Of a DNA stretch of 64,000 bases, positions 1 to 9,637 are shown piece by piece. The notes under the pieces were generated by a model that was not told the DNA's origin, did not search any database, and saw only the letters and a list, made by a program, of their open reading frames with translations. Source of the stretch: Homalodisca vitripennis (Eukaryota > Arthropoda > Insecta > Hemiptera > Cicadellidae); NCBI RefSeq assembly GCF_021130785.1, contig NW_025776203.1, positions 36,749 through 100,748 on the forward strand, written 5' to 3'. Made by a program: the position numbers and the translations under genes. How positions within the stretch are numbered: position 1 is the stretch's first letter; the number at the start of each line of letters is the position of its first letter.

Positions 1-2594
1 TTACGTAATGTAATAATAGACTAAGAGAAATCTGCAAATAGTTTAGCATTTTATGAGGCTGAAGCAAACTCATATAGGCGACAGTACTTGATACGCACAG
101 TAACTTTTTTCTTTGAGGCCTTCATTATTGAAAGAGTTTACAGTATGTATTTAACTTAGATTTCGTTATAACGTAAGATGTAAAGTTAATTTTATCTTTA
201 AGCAATGAAGATTATTACTTGAATTAATGTACAATGGTTAAACTGTTTTTAAATTCTTATAAAACTTAGCTTTGTTGGATATTTTAAGTCGGTAGCATGT
301 TATAGTAGTAATTTAAAATTAGTAACACTAAATTTAGTGCTTTTATTGAACATAACATGTTTATTATAATCTTATGTATATGGTTTACCACATGCTTATT
401 GTGAAGTGTGTGTTTTGTCAGGGATGGATGTAATATTTAAAGAATTTTCAATCATAAAGTTAAATTAGACGTATCTACCAATTTTTGAACTAGTTTTAAA
501 ATTAAACCAAGAGTACTAATCAATTTTGAACCAGTAGAATGAGGTATGTGCAAGAAATGGAAATTGTTTCAAGATACTCAATTAAAGAAGAGGATAAGTT
601 ATGAAATTCAGTAGTTATTATTTTATAGTGAATATTTGTTTTTTTTCTTCCTCTATTACAAAAAAGTCTGCTCTGTCTGGTAACATGTTGATTACAGGGT
701 TTGATAATTGGCCAAAAGTCCCGTTTCCAAATTCGGTACAATTTTCGGTCAACAGGATATTCTGAAAATAGGTTTAGTTTTCATTTATTGCTTTACTAGA
801 TTGGATTAAAAAACAGTTTTTCCTAATTTTGAGAGTTTCAATAAAATATAATTGTAACAAAATGAGGGAATTGGCGCACGTATTGATGTTTTCTTAAAGG
901 ACGATATAAAACTCACGTTTTAGCTGTACAAAATGCTAGGAATGTAAATTAGTAAAACGTACTGTAAAGAATCAAAATTTGATAAAATTTGAATCTTCAA
1001 GGATTTTAGTGAATCTTCATGAACTTTGATACGAAGTAGAAGGTTTATAAAACTGTGTCTGTTCTGAAAGTGAATATACTCGTATTTATACACCGTCTAT
1101 AAATTTGTTGTATGTTTCCTTATTACCGGTAAAATAAAAGAAGACATACACTTATCCTTTAATCTTTCCTTAAATATTTATATCCTAATATCCTTGATAC
1201 TCATTTATATTTCTGGCAGGTTAAAAACAACTAAATTCCATGTTACCATCGTTTCAGCTCAAGTTTATTCTTTCTTTTTGTGGAAATAACCATTTTTTTA
1301 TCATTTACTTCAGCAATTGTCTAAATATTTTTTATTAGATTTATGTTTCCTGCAACATCTTTGCAGTTGAACATTTTGACTTATTTTGATGTTATAGAAA
1401 GTGTAGTTAATCAACATTAAACACCACGCCAGAGATGAAATATTGGAAAGGAAGACCTGCTGGAGTTGATTACGATGTGCCACCCCAAGCGGAAATCACT
1501 TTGTAAATATTAACGGAAAGAGCAAAAGTATTTTTAAAAGCTCACATTCCCCCATTTAAAGTAAATGTTTTATAGACCATTCGGGTCTTTATTTAATGTA
1601 ACATTGTACATAATTAATTGATATAATACACAATAAAATTTGTATATCCCTAACATGCTCAGATATAATTACATACAGATATATAAAAATATTACTGAGG
1701 TTATTACTTAAGATAGTAATTTATTTTCAACCTTAACTGAGCATAATTGTTTTTAACGATTTAATACATTACTATCGTAATTACGTTAAAAAATTGTGAA
1801 AAATATACATCGTGCCAAATAAATATGAATTACCTGTTTTGGGTTTAAATTTAGCAATATTTCACTGATAAAAAGGCGATTGAACCTTATTTATATTTGT
1901 TAGGATATTTAATTCAGCATCCAATAAAATCAACTTCGTATTAATAAAATTTAATTAAAGACTTCTTCATAAAGGATCGCTATTTGCGATTGAGATTAAT
2001 TTAAAACTCGATTAACTTTAAATTGTTACGGGAATGTTATTAAGTACAAACTGATAAGTAATAGGAACGAAACTAGAGCTGACAAGAATTACTGTCACTA
2101 GTAAATTCTACAGATATGTTTAAAAATATATAAATTCTAAAATCAAATGCGGTCTTTTTATTTAAAACTAATGAGTTTATTTATATTTTTTATAGTTACT
2201 TACATTAAAAAACGACCAAATTCAGCTTGGAGTTTTTAATTGGTGTTTTACAGTAATGTACTAAAAACCACTGTACACAAGTAATTCTCTGCCACATAGT
2301 CCCAAAATCTGAAATTTTTAATTGTTTTATCATTAGTATATTGTATTATTTTAATGATTATATCTAACTATATCTTAGCAATGTAACCCTGAAAGTATTA
2401 AAGATGCGTAACTGCATTTTTTGCTTGTTTTACATTTAAGTATAAACTATTCAACCAATTGTACTGAAATTTTACATGGACATTCTTACGATTTCTGGTA
2501 TGAATATAAGCCTGTTCTTACATCTAAAGTCCCTCTTGACTATGTCCCAATGGTCTTGGTCTCTAAAGTTGTAACATAATAATTAAAACCGCCT
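1..2594. other. AT-rich intergenic DNA
   Basis: No convincing gene, RNA or transposon was recognised apart from the short exon-like ORF at 1411-1506. Open frames in it are short and low in complexity. Confidence 0.5.
1411..1506 (+). other. Exon-like short open frame with poly(A) signal downstream
   Basis: A 31-codon open frame lies between two in-frame stops. It contains MKYWKGRPAGVDYDVPP from the ATG at 1435 and is more GC-rich than its surroundings, with no low-complexity bias. An AATAAA lies at 1632-1637, so it could be the terminal coding exon and short 3' UTR of a host gene. Against this, no good splice acceptor with a pyrimidine tract sits inside the open frame; the only AG candidates are near 1431-1434. 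I do not recognise the peptide. It may be a chance ORF or a pseudogene fragment. Confidence 0.2.
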
Positions 2595-3360
2595 GTCAAA
2601 TGTAATCAACTGCTCTGTGTAAACGTTGTTTTTATAACACAACCATATATTTATTAACTTAACCACTATTTTCAATTTGTTTACATTTATATCACTGTAA
2701 ATACTCTAAAGAATAATCATTATTTTCCTCGCCGTATTCAGATTTCAGGGATTAAGTAATAACTTATTTACATTAGGAAATGTTTTAAAACGTAATTGAG
2801 ACAATATGATTGAGTCAGAATTTGACTCCAAAGATTCCCTTTGAAGCAATCGACAACAACTATGCTAGATGAAAGTTTGCTGGACTGTGATTTTTTAACT
2901 AATGTACAACGCACAACTCTAAATGCTCTACAATATTTAAAATATTTTATAGTTATAAAGAAAACAAACAAAGGTATATTGTCATTGTTAATTTACGTTT
3001 AATTGTACATTTTTAGCAAATATTAAGGATTATATTTAAAAGACAATATCACTATCTGACTTATACTATAAATTTAAATACTGTTGTAAAACGCGTTTTA
3101 GTGTCTTTTGATAGAAATAGGATTATCTGGTAAATATTTTTCTTAATTGTGAACTAAGGCAAAATCAACTATGGAACAAAGAACAATAGGAACAAATTAA
3201 ATTACAAAGGCAATAAATATACAATTTTCTACGTATTTTCTTGATCATGGCAAGAAAGCAAACTTAACATTGGCTCCGGAAATATAATTCTTTCGAACTA
3301 GAAGTGTTCACACAAAACCTATGATATTGCGTGAATGTAACTGCTGGTTATTTATCATCT
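2595..3360 (+). repeat. Divergent dispersed repeat, copy 1
   Basis: By eye this aligns in the same orientation with 31135-31660. Shared landmarks in the same order are an AACCACTA..TTCAAT block (about 2660 and 31200), ACTATAAATTTAA followed by AAAACGCGT (about 3065-3095 and 31410-31440), and a GATCGTGG/GATCATGG block near 3243 and 31491. The copies are AT-rich and interrupted by indels. No coding capacity is visible. The class is unknown; it could be an old non-autonomous transposon or a segmental duplication. Confidence 0.4.
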
Positions 3361-3748
3361 GCTCATACATATTTAAAAGGAAATTTACTGTGAAATACAT
3401 GTTAAACTGTGTTCTGAATTACTTAATATTTACCAATAAATCCCTGCGTCCTCTGTCTCCATCCATGTACTCGTAAAATTTATAATGTAACTGACAATTA
3501 TAAGGTGTAACTTTAAAAAATAATTTTTTAACTTCATGGCATATTCGTTTTTAATTTAAAAAATTCTCGTTTAAAAATATAAAATTATTGGCTGAAGCCA
3601 ATAATTGCAATTGGTCCAAAACACATGTGTGGTAAATATGTTCTAACATATGATTCTACATATGTTTGATTAATGCCACTGTGAATAATTTACATCCAGG
3701 TATTAATCGTATGTACCTTGTTTTCCTTACTATATTATTGATACTAGG

Positions 3749-3749
<1 letters not shown>
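3361..3749. other. AT-rich spacer
   Basis: Nothing recognisable was seen here. Confidence 0.5.
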
Positions 3750-3806
<57 letters not shown>

Positions 3807-3838
3807 TGGCGTAACAATATTTCTCTCTCTCTCTCTCC
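3750..3838. repeat. (TA)n microsatellite followed by a short (TC)n
   Basis: About 27 TA units run to 3804, and a TC tract occupies 3822-3838. An open frame through the TA tract is only a repeat artefact. Confidence 0.95.
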
Positions 3839-4263
3839 AATTAGTACTAGAATAATAATACAGCTGCACCAGTCAGATTGTTGAGCTGTTCACAGTTTGT
3901 GTTGCAAAGTTTGTTGTTCTAAACATCCTCTGTTGAAATAGTATAATTACTAACTACTCTAGTTATCAGACATCGATGGGGAATAGAACAATGAAAACAA
4001 TCAGGGGTCAGAATAAATTAAAATTCTATTACAACGCACTGTTAAATTTTAATAGATATGGCAAGAGTTCAACACACCACATGTCACGTAACAATCCCCT
4101 CTGGAATTGCATATAAAAAATTTCAAGTCCAGACTTAATGTTATTTTACGATGTCCTGTGTATAGACAGAACATTGTTTTTTCATCCTGACAGATAAAAG
4201 AGATTTTTGCCAGGCTATTGAGTGATGACGCTAAACCAAATCCAATGGATGAAAGTGCACCAA
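3839..4263. other. Spacer before the mariner-type pair
   Basis: No gene was recognised. A 98-residue minus-strand open frame (4049-4345) crosses into the adjacent transposon end and matches nothing I know. Confidence 0.4.
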
Positions 4264-4600
4264 TATACAGGGTTAATAAAAAGTCTGGAGACCCCCGACT
4301 AATATTGCAACGGCTCACACGAGAAAAACTAAACTCGCGACACATTTATGTTATATTATGAGGTACTTTTTGGGCATAATTACTACTTCATTCACAAAAC
4401 CCAAAATGGGGGATTTTGGGGGCAGCTCAAAAATTTTAAATGTAAAGCCCCATCAAGTGACCTGTAATTATCAAGCCCATCATAATAACTCATAAGGGGA
4501 ATTTAATAATAATCACTAACACGACGTTTAGTAGCGATTCAATGGTCTTATGGGCATAGTTCATGCTTCTCGTGTGGAAAGAGCATTAAATTGATCTATT
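4264..4600. mobile_element. Degenerate Tc1/mariner-type end, sister of the next element
   Basis: It starts with TACAGGGTTAATAAAAAGTC, close to the terminus of the element at 4698. It repeats that element's internal landmarks: a run of C after the AAAGTC, a GGGGG run inside TTTTGGGGGCA, and AAAGCCCCATCAAGTGACC against the neighbour's AAACCCCTATCAAGTGACC. The opposite end could not be found, so the right boundary is approximate. It is probably a truncated member of the same non-autonomous family, inserted about 100 bp upstream in the same orientation. Confidence 0.5.
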
Positions 4601-4697
4601 TAAATGGATCAAACAATCAAGAAGTGGTCATATAAACCCGCAAAGATAGGAACTAGGCTCAATAAAACGTCCAGACGAATATATGTATATATCACTA

Positions 4698-5558
4698 TAC
4701 AGGGTGAATATAAAGTCAGGACCCCCCTCTACTTCTTTTTATAGGTAATGTAAGGATATATCCTTTGGGTAGTGGTGCAATATGGAAAGGAAGTTTCATT
4801 TTTATGATATTGAACATTTTTTTCCCCCCAAAAATGTGAAATTTTGGGGGCAACCCAAAACTTTCAAAAGTAAACCCCTATCAAGTGACCCCTCATTTTA
4901 AAGAGCATGAAAAAACTTAAATAGTGGTGAAAACCAGAGATTGCTATCTCTTTCCTAACCCGAAATAATAGCCAGTATTACTAAAACAATTTTAATAACT
5001 CACCACGTCACGAAGTCAAATCAAATGTTCAAACTGAAGCCCTCCTACTATTTGGCAATGAGACAAGCGTAGGGTGAACGCCTATCTGACGTTTTGGAAA
5101 GTCTGAGGTGGTATTTGGTTGCTAGAATTAATAATCCTGTTTCTTAAATCTTCAAGGTTTGCAACTGGTGTTTTGTAAATTGCGGATTTTATGTGACCCC
5201 ATAGAAAAAAAGTTCATGGGTGTAAGGTCCGGAGACCTTATTCTATTACGTTCTATTACACCACGCCTACCAATCCACTGACCACGTAGCTGAGTTCCCA
5301 GGAAATGTACAGCAAGTTGATAACGTGATGGGGCACCATCTTGCTGGAAATGAACGAGTTCTTCTTCAAATTCGTGTTGATTACTTTTGAAATTTTTGGG
5401 TTGCCCCCAAAATTTCGCATTATTGAGGGACAAACAAAATTTTCAATATCATAAAATGATACTTCCTTTCCATATTGCACCACTACCCAAAGGATATCTC
5501 CTTATATTACCTATAGAAGAAAATAGAGGGGGGGTCCTGACTTTATATTCACCCTGTA
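4698..5558. mobile_element. Internally deleted Tc1/mariner-superfamily transposon
   Basis: The terminal inverted repeats are about 170 bp (4698-4875 against 5385-5558). Both begin TACAGGGTGAATATAAAGTC and share CTTTGGGTAGTGGTGCAATA further in. Both ends are flanked by TA, as expected for TA target duplication in this superfamily. The interior holds only the C-terminal part of a transposase on the minus strand. At about 860 bp the element is shorter than an autonomous member, so it is a deletion derivative that would need transposase from elsewhere. Confidence 0.8.
5016..5433 (-). pseudogene. C-terminal fragment of Tc1/mariner DDE transposase
   Basis: The minus strand encodes HFQQDGAPSRYQLAV, then WIGRRGVIE and SPDLTPMNFF, and after frame breaks a C-terminus ending in a CQ..GGLQFEHL-like sequence at the stop (5016-5018). 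In this insect transposase group QDGAP carries the second catalytic Asp and SPDLTPxDFF the third acidic position. The customary D after SPDLTP is N here, although the SPD aspartate remains. The N-terminal DNA-binding helix-turn-helix region and the first catalytic Asp are absent, because the right inverted repeat follows directly upstream. It cannot encode an active enzyme. Confidence 0.8.
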
Positions 5559-5567
5559 TATATGTCA

Positions 5568-5569
<2 letters not shown>

Positions 5570-5603
<34 letters not shown>

Positions 5604-5629
5604 TATATGTATATATATATATATATAAG

Positions 5630-5665
<36 letters not shown>
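5570..5665. repeat. Interrupted (TA)n microsatellite
   Basis: TA runs interrupted by AAGTATATG separate the mariner element from the left end of the palindrome. Confidence 0.9.
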
Positions 5666-5667
<2 letters not shown>

Positions 5668-5862
5668 TAGATATGAATATGGGGTTCCTAGCGCACTTTC
5701 GGAGCCAACAGAAAATCAAGGGAAAATACTGTTTAAAGGACAATAAACGAATCTGTAACTCACGAATGAAAAATTACCGAATCTATAGCTGTTTGCTTCT
5801 ACTTTCTTGAGCTGTCAAATCAATCTATTTGAAATGTCTGCTACGAATAAACGAAAAATCTT

Positions 5863-6167
5863 CTACTCTACAAAATTGATAGTAACACAGTCTTTATCTT
5901 TAATAGTCTTCTTTCCAGTAACAACCAAGTGTAATTTATCATGTTTATTCAATTCTTTAATCTTTTTTCATCCAAAACAGTCAAAAATCTATTTGGCAAA
6001 TGTACTTTGAAATCTTCCAACTCGGCAATTATTGTAAACCCGAATTTATCTTTCATTTTCTCCAGATTCAAAATTTTGTAATTCTTATTTTCTTCTAATT
6101 CATTCAACTTCTTATATTCTTTAAATCTTAGCTCACCAACTTCATTTAATTCCTTTAGTAGCTCCAT
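5863..6167 (-). pseudogene. Unknown ~100-residue protein, left copy, frameshifted
   Basis: It starts with MELLKELNEVGELRFKEYKK and is rich in Lys and Glu. A probable N-terminal helix is followed by a strand-rich part (YKILNLEKMKDKFGFTII, then VHLPNRF). The open frame stops at 5949 because of an indel after LTVLDEKR. The other frame continues as KELNK.., VTGKKTIKDKD and NFVE to a stop at 5863. The right-arm copy breaks at nearly the same place, so the parent was about 100 residues long. The strand-rich core with a basic LPNRF segment might be an OB-fold-like nucleic-acid-binding protein, but this is only a guess. It is the outermost gene of the arm. Confidence 0.5.
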
Positions 6168-6207
6168 TTACATAGAAAAAAAATCTTATTTTATTTCAAT
6201 TACTTTT

Positions 6208-6488
6208 TCGAAGCAAGCTCACGAAGCTAGACCACGAAGGAAGACCACGAAGCCAGCTCACGAAGTAAGCTCACGAAGCTAGACCACGAAGCCAGCTCAC
6301 GAAGCTAGACCACGAAGCAAACTCACGAAGGAAGACCACGAAGCCAGCTCACGAAGCAAGCTCACGAAGTAAGCTCACGAAGCTAGACCACGAAGCCAGC
6401 TCACGAAGCTAGACCACGAAGCAAACTCACGAAGCCAGCTCACGAAGCTAGACCACGAAGCCAGCTCACGAAGCAAGATCACGAAGCC
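6208..6488. repeat. 13-bp iteron array, left arm
   Basis: About 21 consecutive 13-bp units have a constant CACGAAG heptamer and a variable hexamer (CTAGAC, CCAGCT, CAAGCT, TAAGCT, GAAGAC, CAAACT, CAAGAT). The order of the hexamers is the same as in the right arm (8807-9091) except for the outermost unit. The array lies between the outer gene and the 109-codon gene. It could be an array of protein-binding sites or a replication-type iteron cluster; this is inference. Confidence 0.9.
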
Positions 6489-6737
6489 ATGAACTATCTA
6501 TTAAAAATGATGTCAAATCCGCTTGAAATCAATGTAAATTCTGTTTGGAAGAAATGTATAATCTTTTGAAAATATTGTCAAATCCGCTTCGAATCAATGT
6601 AAAGTATATTGTCAGTGTTATTATATCTGCTTTGAGCTTATAAAATTGTGTCCATAAAAAAGTTTGTTGTTTGTTTAGTATTTAAGATTTTCTCTTATTC
6701 CACAACCGTATTTTGGTCTAAATCTATATTTATACAG

Positions 6738-7067
6738 TCAGCCTCCAGAAATATTTTGTAACTCATCTACATCAATTGTGCTATTGATAATCTTTTTGAC
6801 TATATCAGAAATTTTTTCTTCATCTTCTGTATCGAATGTAAAAGAATCTGATTCTTCATTGTTTAATGTATGTACAGTACTCTTACCATTTTTGAACTGT
6901 ATTTCTACAAGCTCTGGTTTAAATTTGTCATCTAGAAGATTGTATAAGTTTTTTCTCAAATTCTTAAAGTTTGCTTCTGCATTTTGTATTATTTCTAAGA
7001 TTTTTTGATTTCTTTCTTCTTCTATTTTTTCTGTTTCGCTTTTTAATATTGTTATTGCACTAGCCAT
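6738..7067 (-). CDS. Unknown 109-residue protein, intact left copy
   Basis: The frame is uninterrupted from the ATG at 7067 to a TGA at 6738-6740. The protein starts MASAITILKSETEKIEEE. Its first ~55 residues are predicted to be a charged, probably coiled-coil helix. An acidic stretch follows (NNEESDSFTFDTEDEEK), and it ends NISGG. I do not recognise the family. After the TGA the same frame stays open for another 20 codons and ends IRENLKY, so readthrough or a longer ancestral form is possible. The right-arm copy has one extra A near its seventh lysine codon and is frameshifted, so only this copy could be expressed. Confidence 0.5.
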   Translation of the reverse strand: MASAITILKSETEKIEEERNQKILEIIQNAEANFKNLRKNLYNLLDDKFKPELVEIQFKNGKSTVHTLNNEESDSFTFDTEDEEKISDIVKKIINSTIDVDELQNISGG

Positions 7068-7104
7068 TTATTTAAGAAAAATATTAACAAATTTAGTGAT
7101 CTAT

Positions 7105-7394
7105 TTAAAATTTTAAGTTTTCTCTTATAAAATAACCTGATTCTCTATATTGTTTTAACAGATTTATACCTTGATTGGTATGCAATTTTTGCGCGACTGT
7201 GATCAAGACTATTATCGTTTTTGTCATAAAATTCCAGGTCTTTGTTATCATATTTATTTTTATAATATAGATTTAATCGTTTTTTTATTTATACATTTTT
7301 TACAAGATGATCTGATTTTTTCGAGTTGTTTTCCAAATTCTGCAATATCTTTTACAATGTTACAAGTAGAACATTTTTTAAAACAGTTATCCAT
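7105..7394 (-). pseudogene. Small zinc-ribbon protein, left copy, frameshifted at its 3' part
   Basis: It opens MDNCFKKCSTCNIVKDIAEF and continues to SSCKKCINKK, giving two CxxC pairs about 22 residues apart with a conserved F between them. This is the small zinc-ribbon arrangement seen in phage, giant-virus and HNH-associated proteins. A five-A run near 7190-7195, where the right arm has four, throws the last third out of frame. The right arm keeps that part but is broken near the start. The parent would be about 95 residues long. The role is unknown; DNA binding is the usual inference. Confidence 0.5.
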
Positions 7395-7404
7395 TTATTG
7401 ACAA

Positions 7405-7572
7405 CAAATTTGACAACATGAACGTAAAAGTTGACAACATTGACAACATGAACGTAAAAGTTGACAACATGAACGTAAACAGGACAACAAGAACGTAAAC
7501 AGGACAACAAGAACGTAAACATGACAACAAAAACGTAAAAATGACAACACGAACGTAACATGAACGTGAATT
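7405..7572. repeat. 20-21 bp tandem array beside the palindrome centre, left
   Basis: Repeated GACAACATGAACGTAAAAGTT and GACAACAAGAACGTAAACAG units abut the start of the zinc-ribbon gene. Open frames through it are repeat artefacts (VHVVNFYVHVVN-like peptides). Confidence 0.85.
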
Positions 7573-7629
7573 TTGTATTTTGTGTTCTATTTAACGTGAT
7601 TTTGCATGTAAATTCGTGTTTCAAAACAG

Positions 7630-7667
7630 AAGATTGTAAAGACTCACTCTCTAACTCTCCTTTACTA
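7630..7667. other. Asymmetric 38 bp centre of the palindrome
   Basis: This unpaired spacer lies between CAAAACAG (ending 7629) and CTGTTTTA.. (from 7668). It is pyrimidine-rich and is not the common long-read hairpin adapter sequence as I know it. Confidence 0.7.
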
Positions 7668-7729
7668 CTGTTTTAAGAACACGAATTTACATGCAAAAAT
7701 CACGTTAAATAGAACACAAAATACAAAAT

Positions 7730-7895
7730 TCACGTTCATGTTACGTTCGTGTTGTCATTTTTACGTTTTTTTTGTCATGTTTACGTTCTTGTTGTCCTGT
7801 TTACGTTCTTGTTGTCCTGTTTACGTTCATGTTGTCAACTTTTACGTTCATGTTGTCAATGTTGTCAACTTTTACGTTCATGTTGTCAAATTTGT
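7730..7895. repeat. 20-21 bp tandem array beside the palindrome centre, right
   Basis: This is the reverse complement of the array at 7405-7572, with units TTTACGTTCATGTTGTCAAC and TTTACGTTCTTGTTGTCCTG. A 151-codon frame begins inside it and runs into the zinc-ribbon gene only because of an extra T. Confidence 0.85.
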
Positions 7896-7904
7896 TGTCA
7901 ATAA

Positions 7905-8193
7905 ATGGATAACTGTTTTTAAAAAATGTTCTACTTGTAACATTGTAAAAGATATTGCAGAATTTGGAAAACAACTCGAAAAAATCAGATCATCTTGTAA
8001 AAAATGTATAAATAAAAAACGATTAAATCTATATTATAAAAATAAATATGATAACAAAGACCTGGAATTTTATGACAAAAACGATAATAGTCTTGATCAC
8101 AGTCGCGCAAAATTGCATACCAATCAAGGTATAAATCTGTTAAAACAATATAGAGAATCAGGTTATTTTATAAGAGAAAACTTAAAATTTTAA
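7905..8193 (+). pseudogene. Small zinc-ribbon protein, right copy, frameshifted near its start
   Basis: The ATG at 7905 is followed by a five-T run (four in the left arm) that introduces a stop after five codons. The rest is open in the shifted frame, with KKCSTCNIVKDIAEF and SSCKKCINKK, and ends ESGYFIRENLKF. The two arms carry complementary one-base indels: start intact on the left, end intact on the right. A functional parent gene is therefore likely, and neither copy is now intact. Confidence 0.5.
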
Positions 8194-8230
8194 ATAGATC
8201 ACTAAATTTGTTAATATTTTTCTTAAATAA

Positions 8231-8561
8231 ATGGCTAGTGCAATAACAATATTAAAAAAGCGAAACAGAAAAAATAGAAGAAGAAAGAAATCAAAAAATC
8301 TTAGAAATAATACAAAATGCAGAAGCAAACTTTAAGAATTTGAGAAAAAACTTATACAATCTTCTAGATGACAAATTTAAACCAGAGCTTGTAGAAATAC
8401 AGTTCAAAAATGGTAAGAGTACTGTACATACATTAAACAATGAAGAATCAGATTCTTTTACATTCGATACAGAAGATGAAGAAAAAATTTCTGATATAGT
8501 CAAAAAGATTATCAATAGCACAATTGATGTAGATGAGTTACAAAATATTTCTGGAGGCTGA
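8231..8561 (+). pseudogene. Unknown 109-residue protein, right copy, frameshifted
   Basis: This is the counterpart of the left-arm gene at 6738-7067. An additional A in the poly-A run near 8257 destroys the frame after about eight codons. From about 8340 the same protein is readable again to the TGA at 8559-8561. The 20-codon extension after the TGA, ending IRENLKY, is conserved here too. Confidence 0.5.
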
Positions 8562-8806
8562 CTGTATAAATATAGATTTAGACCAAAATACGGTTGTGGA
8601 ATAAGAGAAAATCTTAAATACTAAACAAACAACAAACTTTTTTATGGACACAATTTTATAAGCTCAAAGCAGATATAATAACACTGACAATATACTTTAC
8701 ATTGATTCGAAGCGGATTTGACAATATTTTCAAAAGATTATACATTTCTTCCAAACAGAATTTACATTGATTTTAAGCGGATTTGACATCATTTTTAATA
8801 GATAGT

Positions 8807-9091
8807 TCATGGCTTCGTGATCTTGCTTCGTGAGCTGGCTTCGTGGTCTAGCTTCGTGAGCTGGCTTCGTGAGTTTGCTTCGTGGTCTAGCTTCGTGAGC
8901 TGGCTTCGTGGTCTAGCTTCGTGAGCTTACTTCGTGAGCTTGCTTCGTGAGCTGGCTTCGTGGTCTTCCTTCGTGAGTTTGCTTCGTGGTCTAGCTTCGT
9001 GAGCTGGCTTCGTGGTCTAGCTTCGTGAGCTTACTTCGTGAGCTGGCTTCGTGGTCTTCCTTCGTGGTCTAGCTTCGTGAGTTTGCTTCGA
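8807..9091. repeat. 13-bp iteron array, right arm
   Basis: Units are CTTCGTG plus a variable hexamer, the reverse complement of 6208-6488. The same unit order is kept over about 21 units, which implies recent duplication or gene conversion between the arms. Confidence 0.9.
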
Positions 9092-9131
9092 AAAAGTAAT
9101 TGAAATAAAATAAGATTTTTTTTCTATGTAA

Positions 9132-9438
9132 ATGGAGCTACTAAAGGAATTAAATGAAGTTGGTGAGCTAAGATTTAAAGAATATAAGAAGTTGAATGAA
9201 TTAGAAGAAAATAAGAAATACAAAATTTTGAATCTGGAGAAAATGAAAGATAAATTCGGGTTTACAATAATTGCCGAGTTGGAAGATTATAAAGTACACT
9301 TACCGAACAGATTTTTGACTGTTTTGGATGAAAAAAAGATTTAAAGAATTGAATAAAAATGATAAATTACACTTGATTGTTACTGGAAAGAAGACTATTA
9401 AAGATAAAGACTGTGTTACTATCAATTTTGTAGAGTAG
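9132..9438 (+). pseudogene. Unknown ~100-residue protein, right copy, frameshifted
   Basis: This is the counterpart of 5863-6167. It starts MELLKELNEVGELRFKEYKK and is open to 9344, where an A-run indel after LTVLDEKK brings a stop. The continuation to a TAG at 9436-9438 contains VTGKKTIKDKD and ends NFVE. Substitutions relative to the left arm (for example N to K in ENKKY, F to Y in LEDYK) show that the arms have diverged. Confidence 0.5.
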
Positions 9439-9636
9439 AAGATTTTTCGTTTATTCGTAGCAGACATTTCAAATAGATTGATTTGACAGCTCAAGAAAGT
9501 AGAAGCAAACAGCTATAGATTCGGTAATTTTTTAATTCGTGAGCTACAGATTCGTTTATTGTCCTTTTAAAACAGTATTTTCCCTTGATTTTCTGTTGGC
9601 TCCGAAAGTGCGCTAGGAACCCCATATTCATATCTA

Positions 9637-9637
<1 letters not shown>

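Noticed and set aside
6208..6488. CRISPR-like array
   Set aside because: The repeat core is only 7 bp with 6-bp variable parts drawn from a small set, and the genome is eukaryotic.
7738..7904. N-terminal extension of the right zinc-ribbon frame through the 20-bp repeats
   Set aside because: The peptide is a translation of the tandem array and is joined to the gene only by an extra T; the left arm shows the natural start at the ATG after the array.
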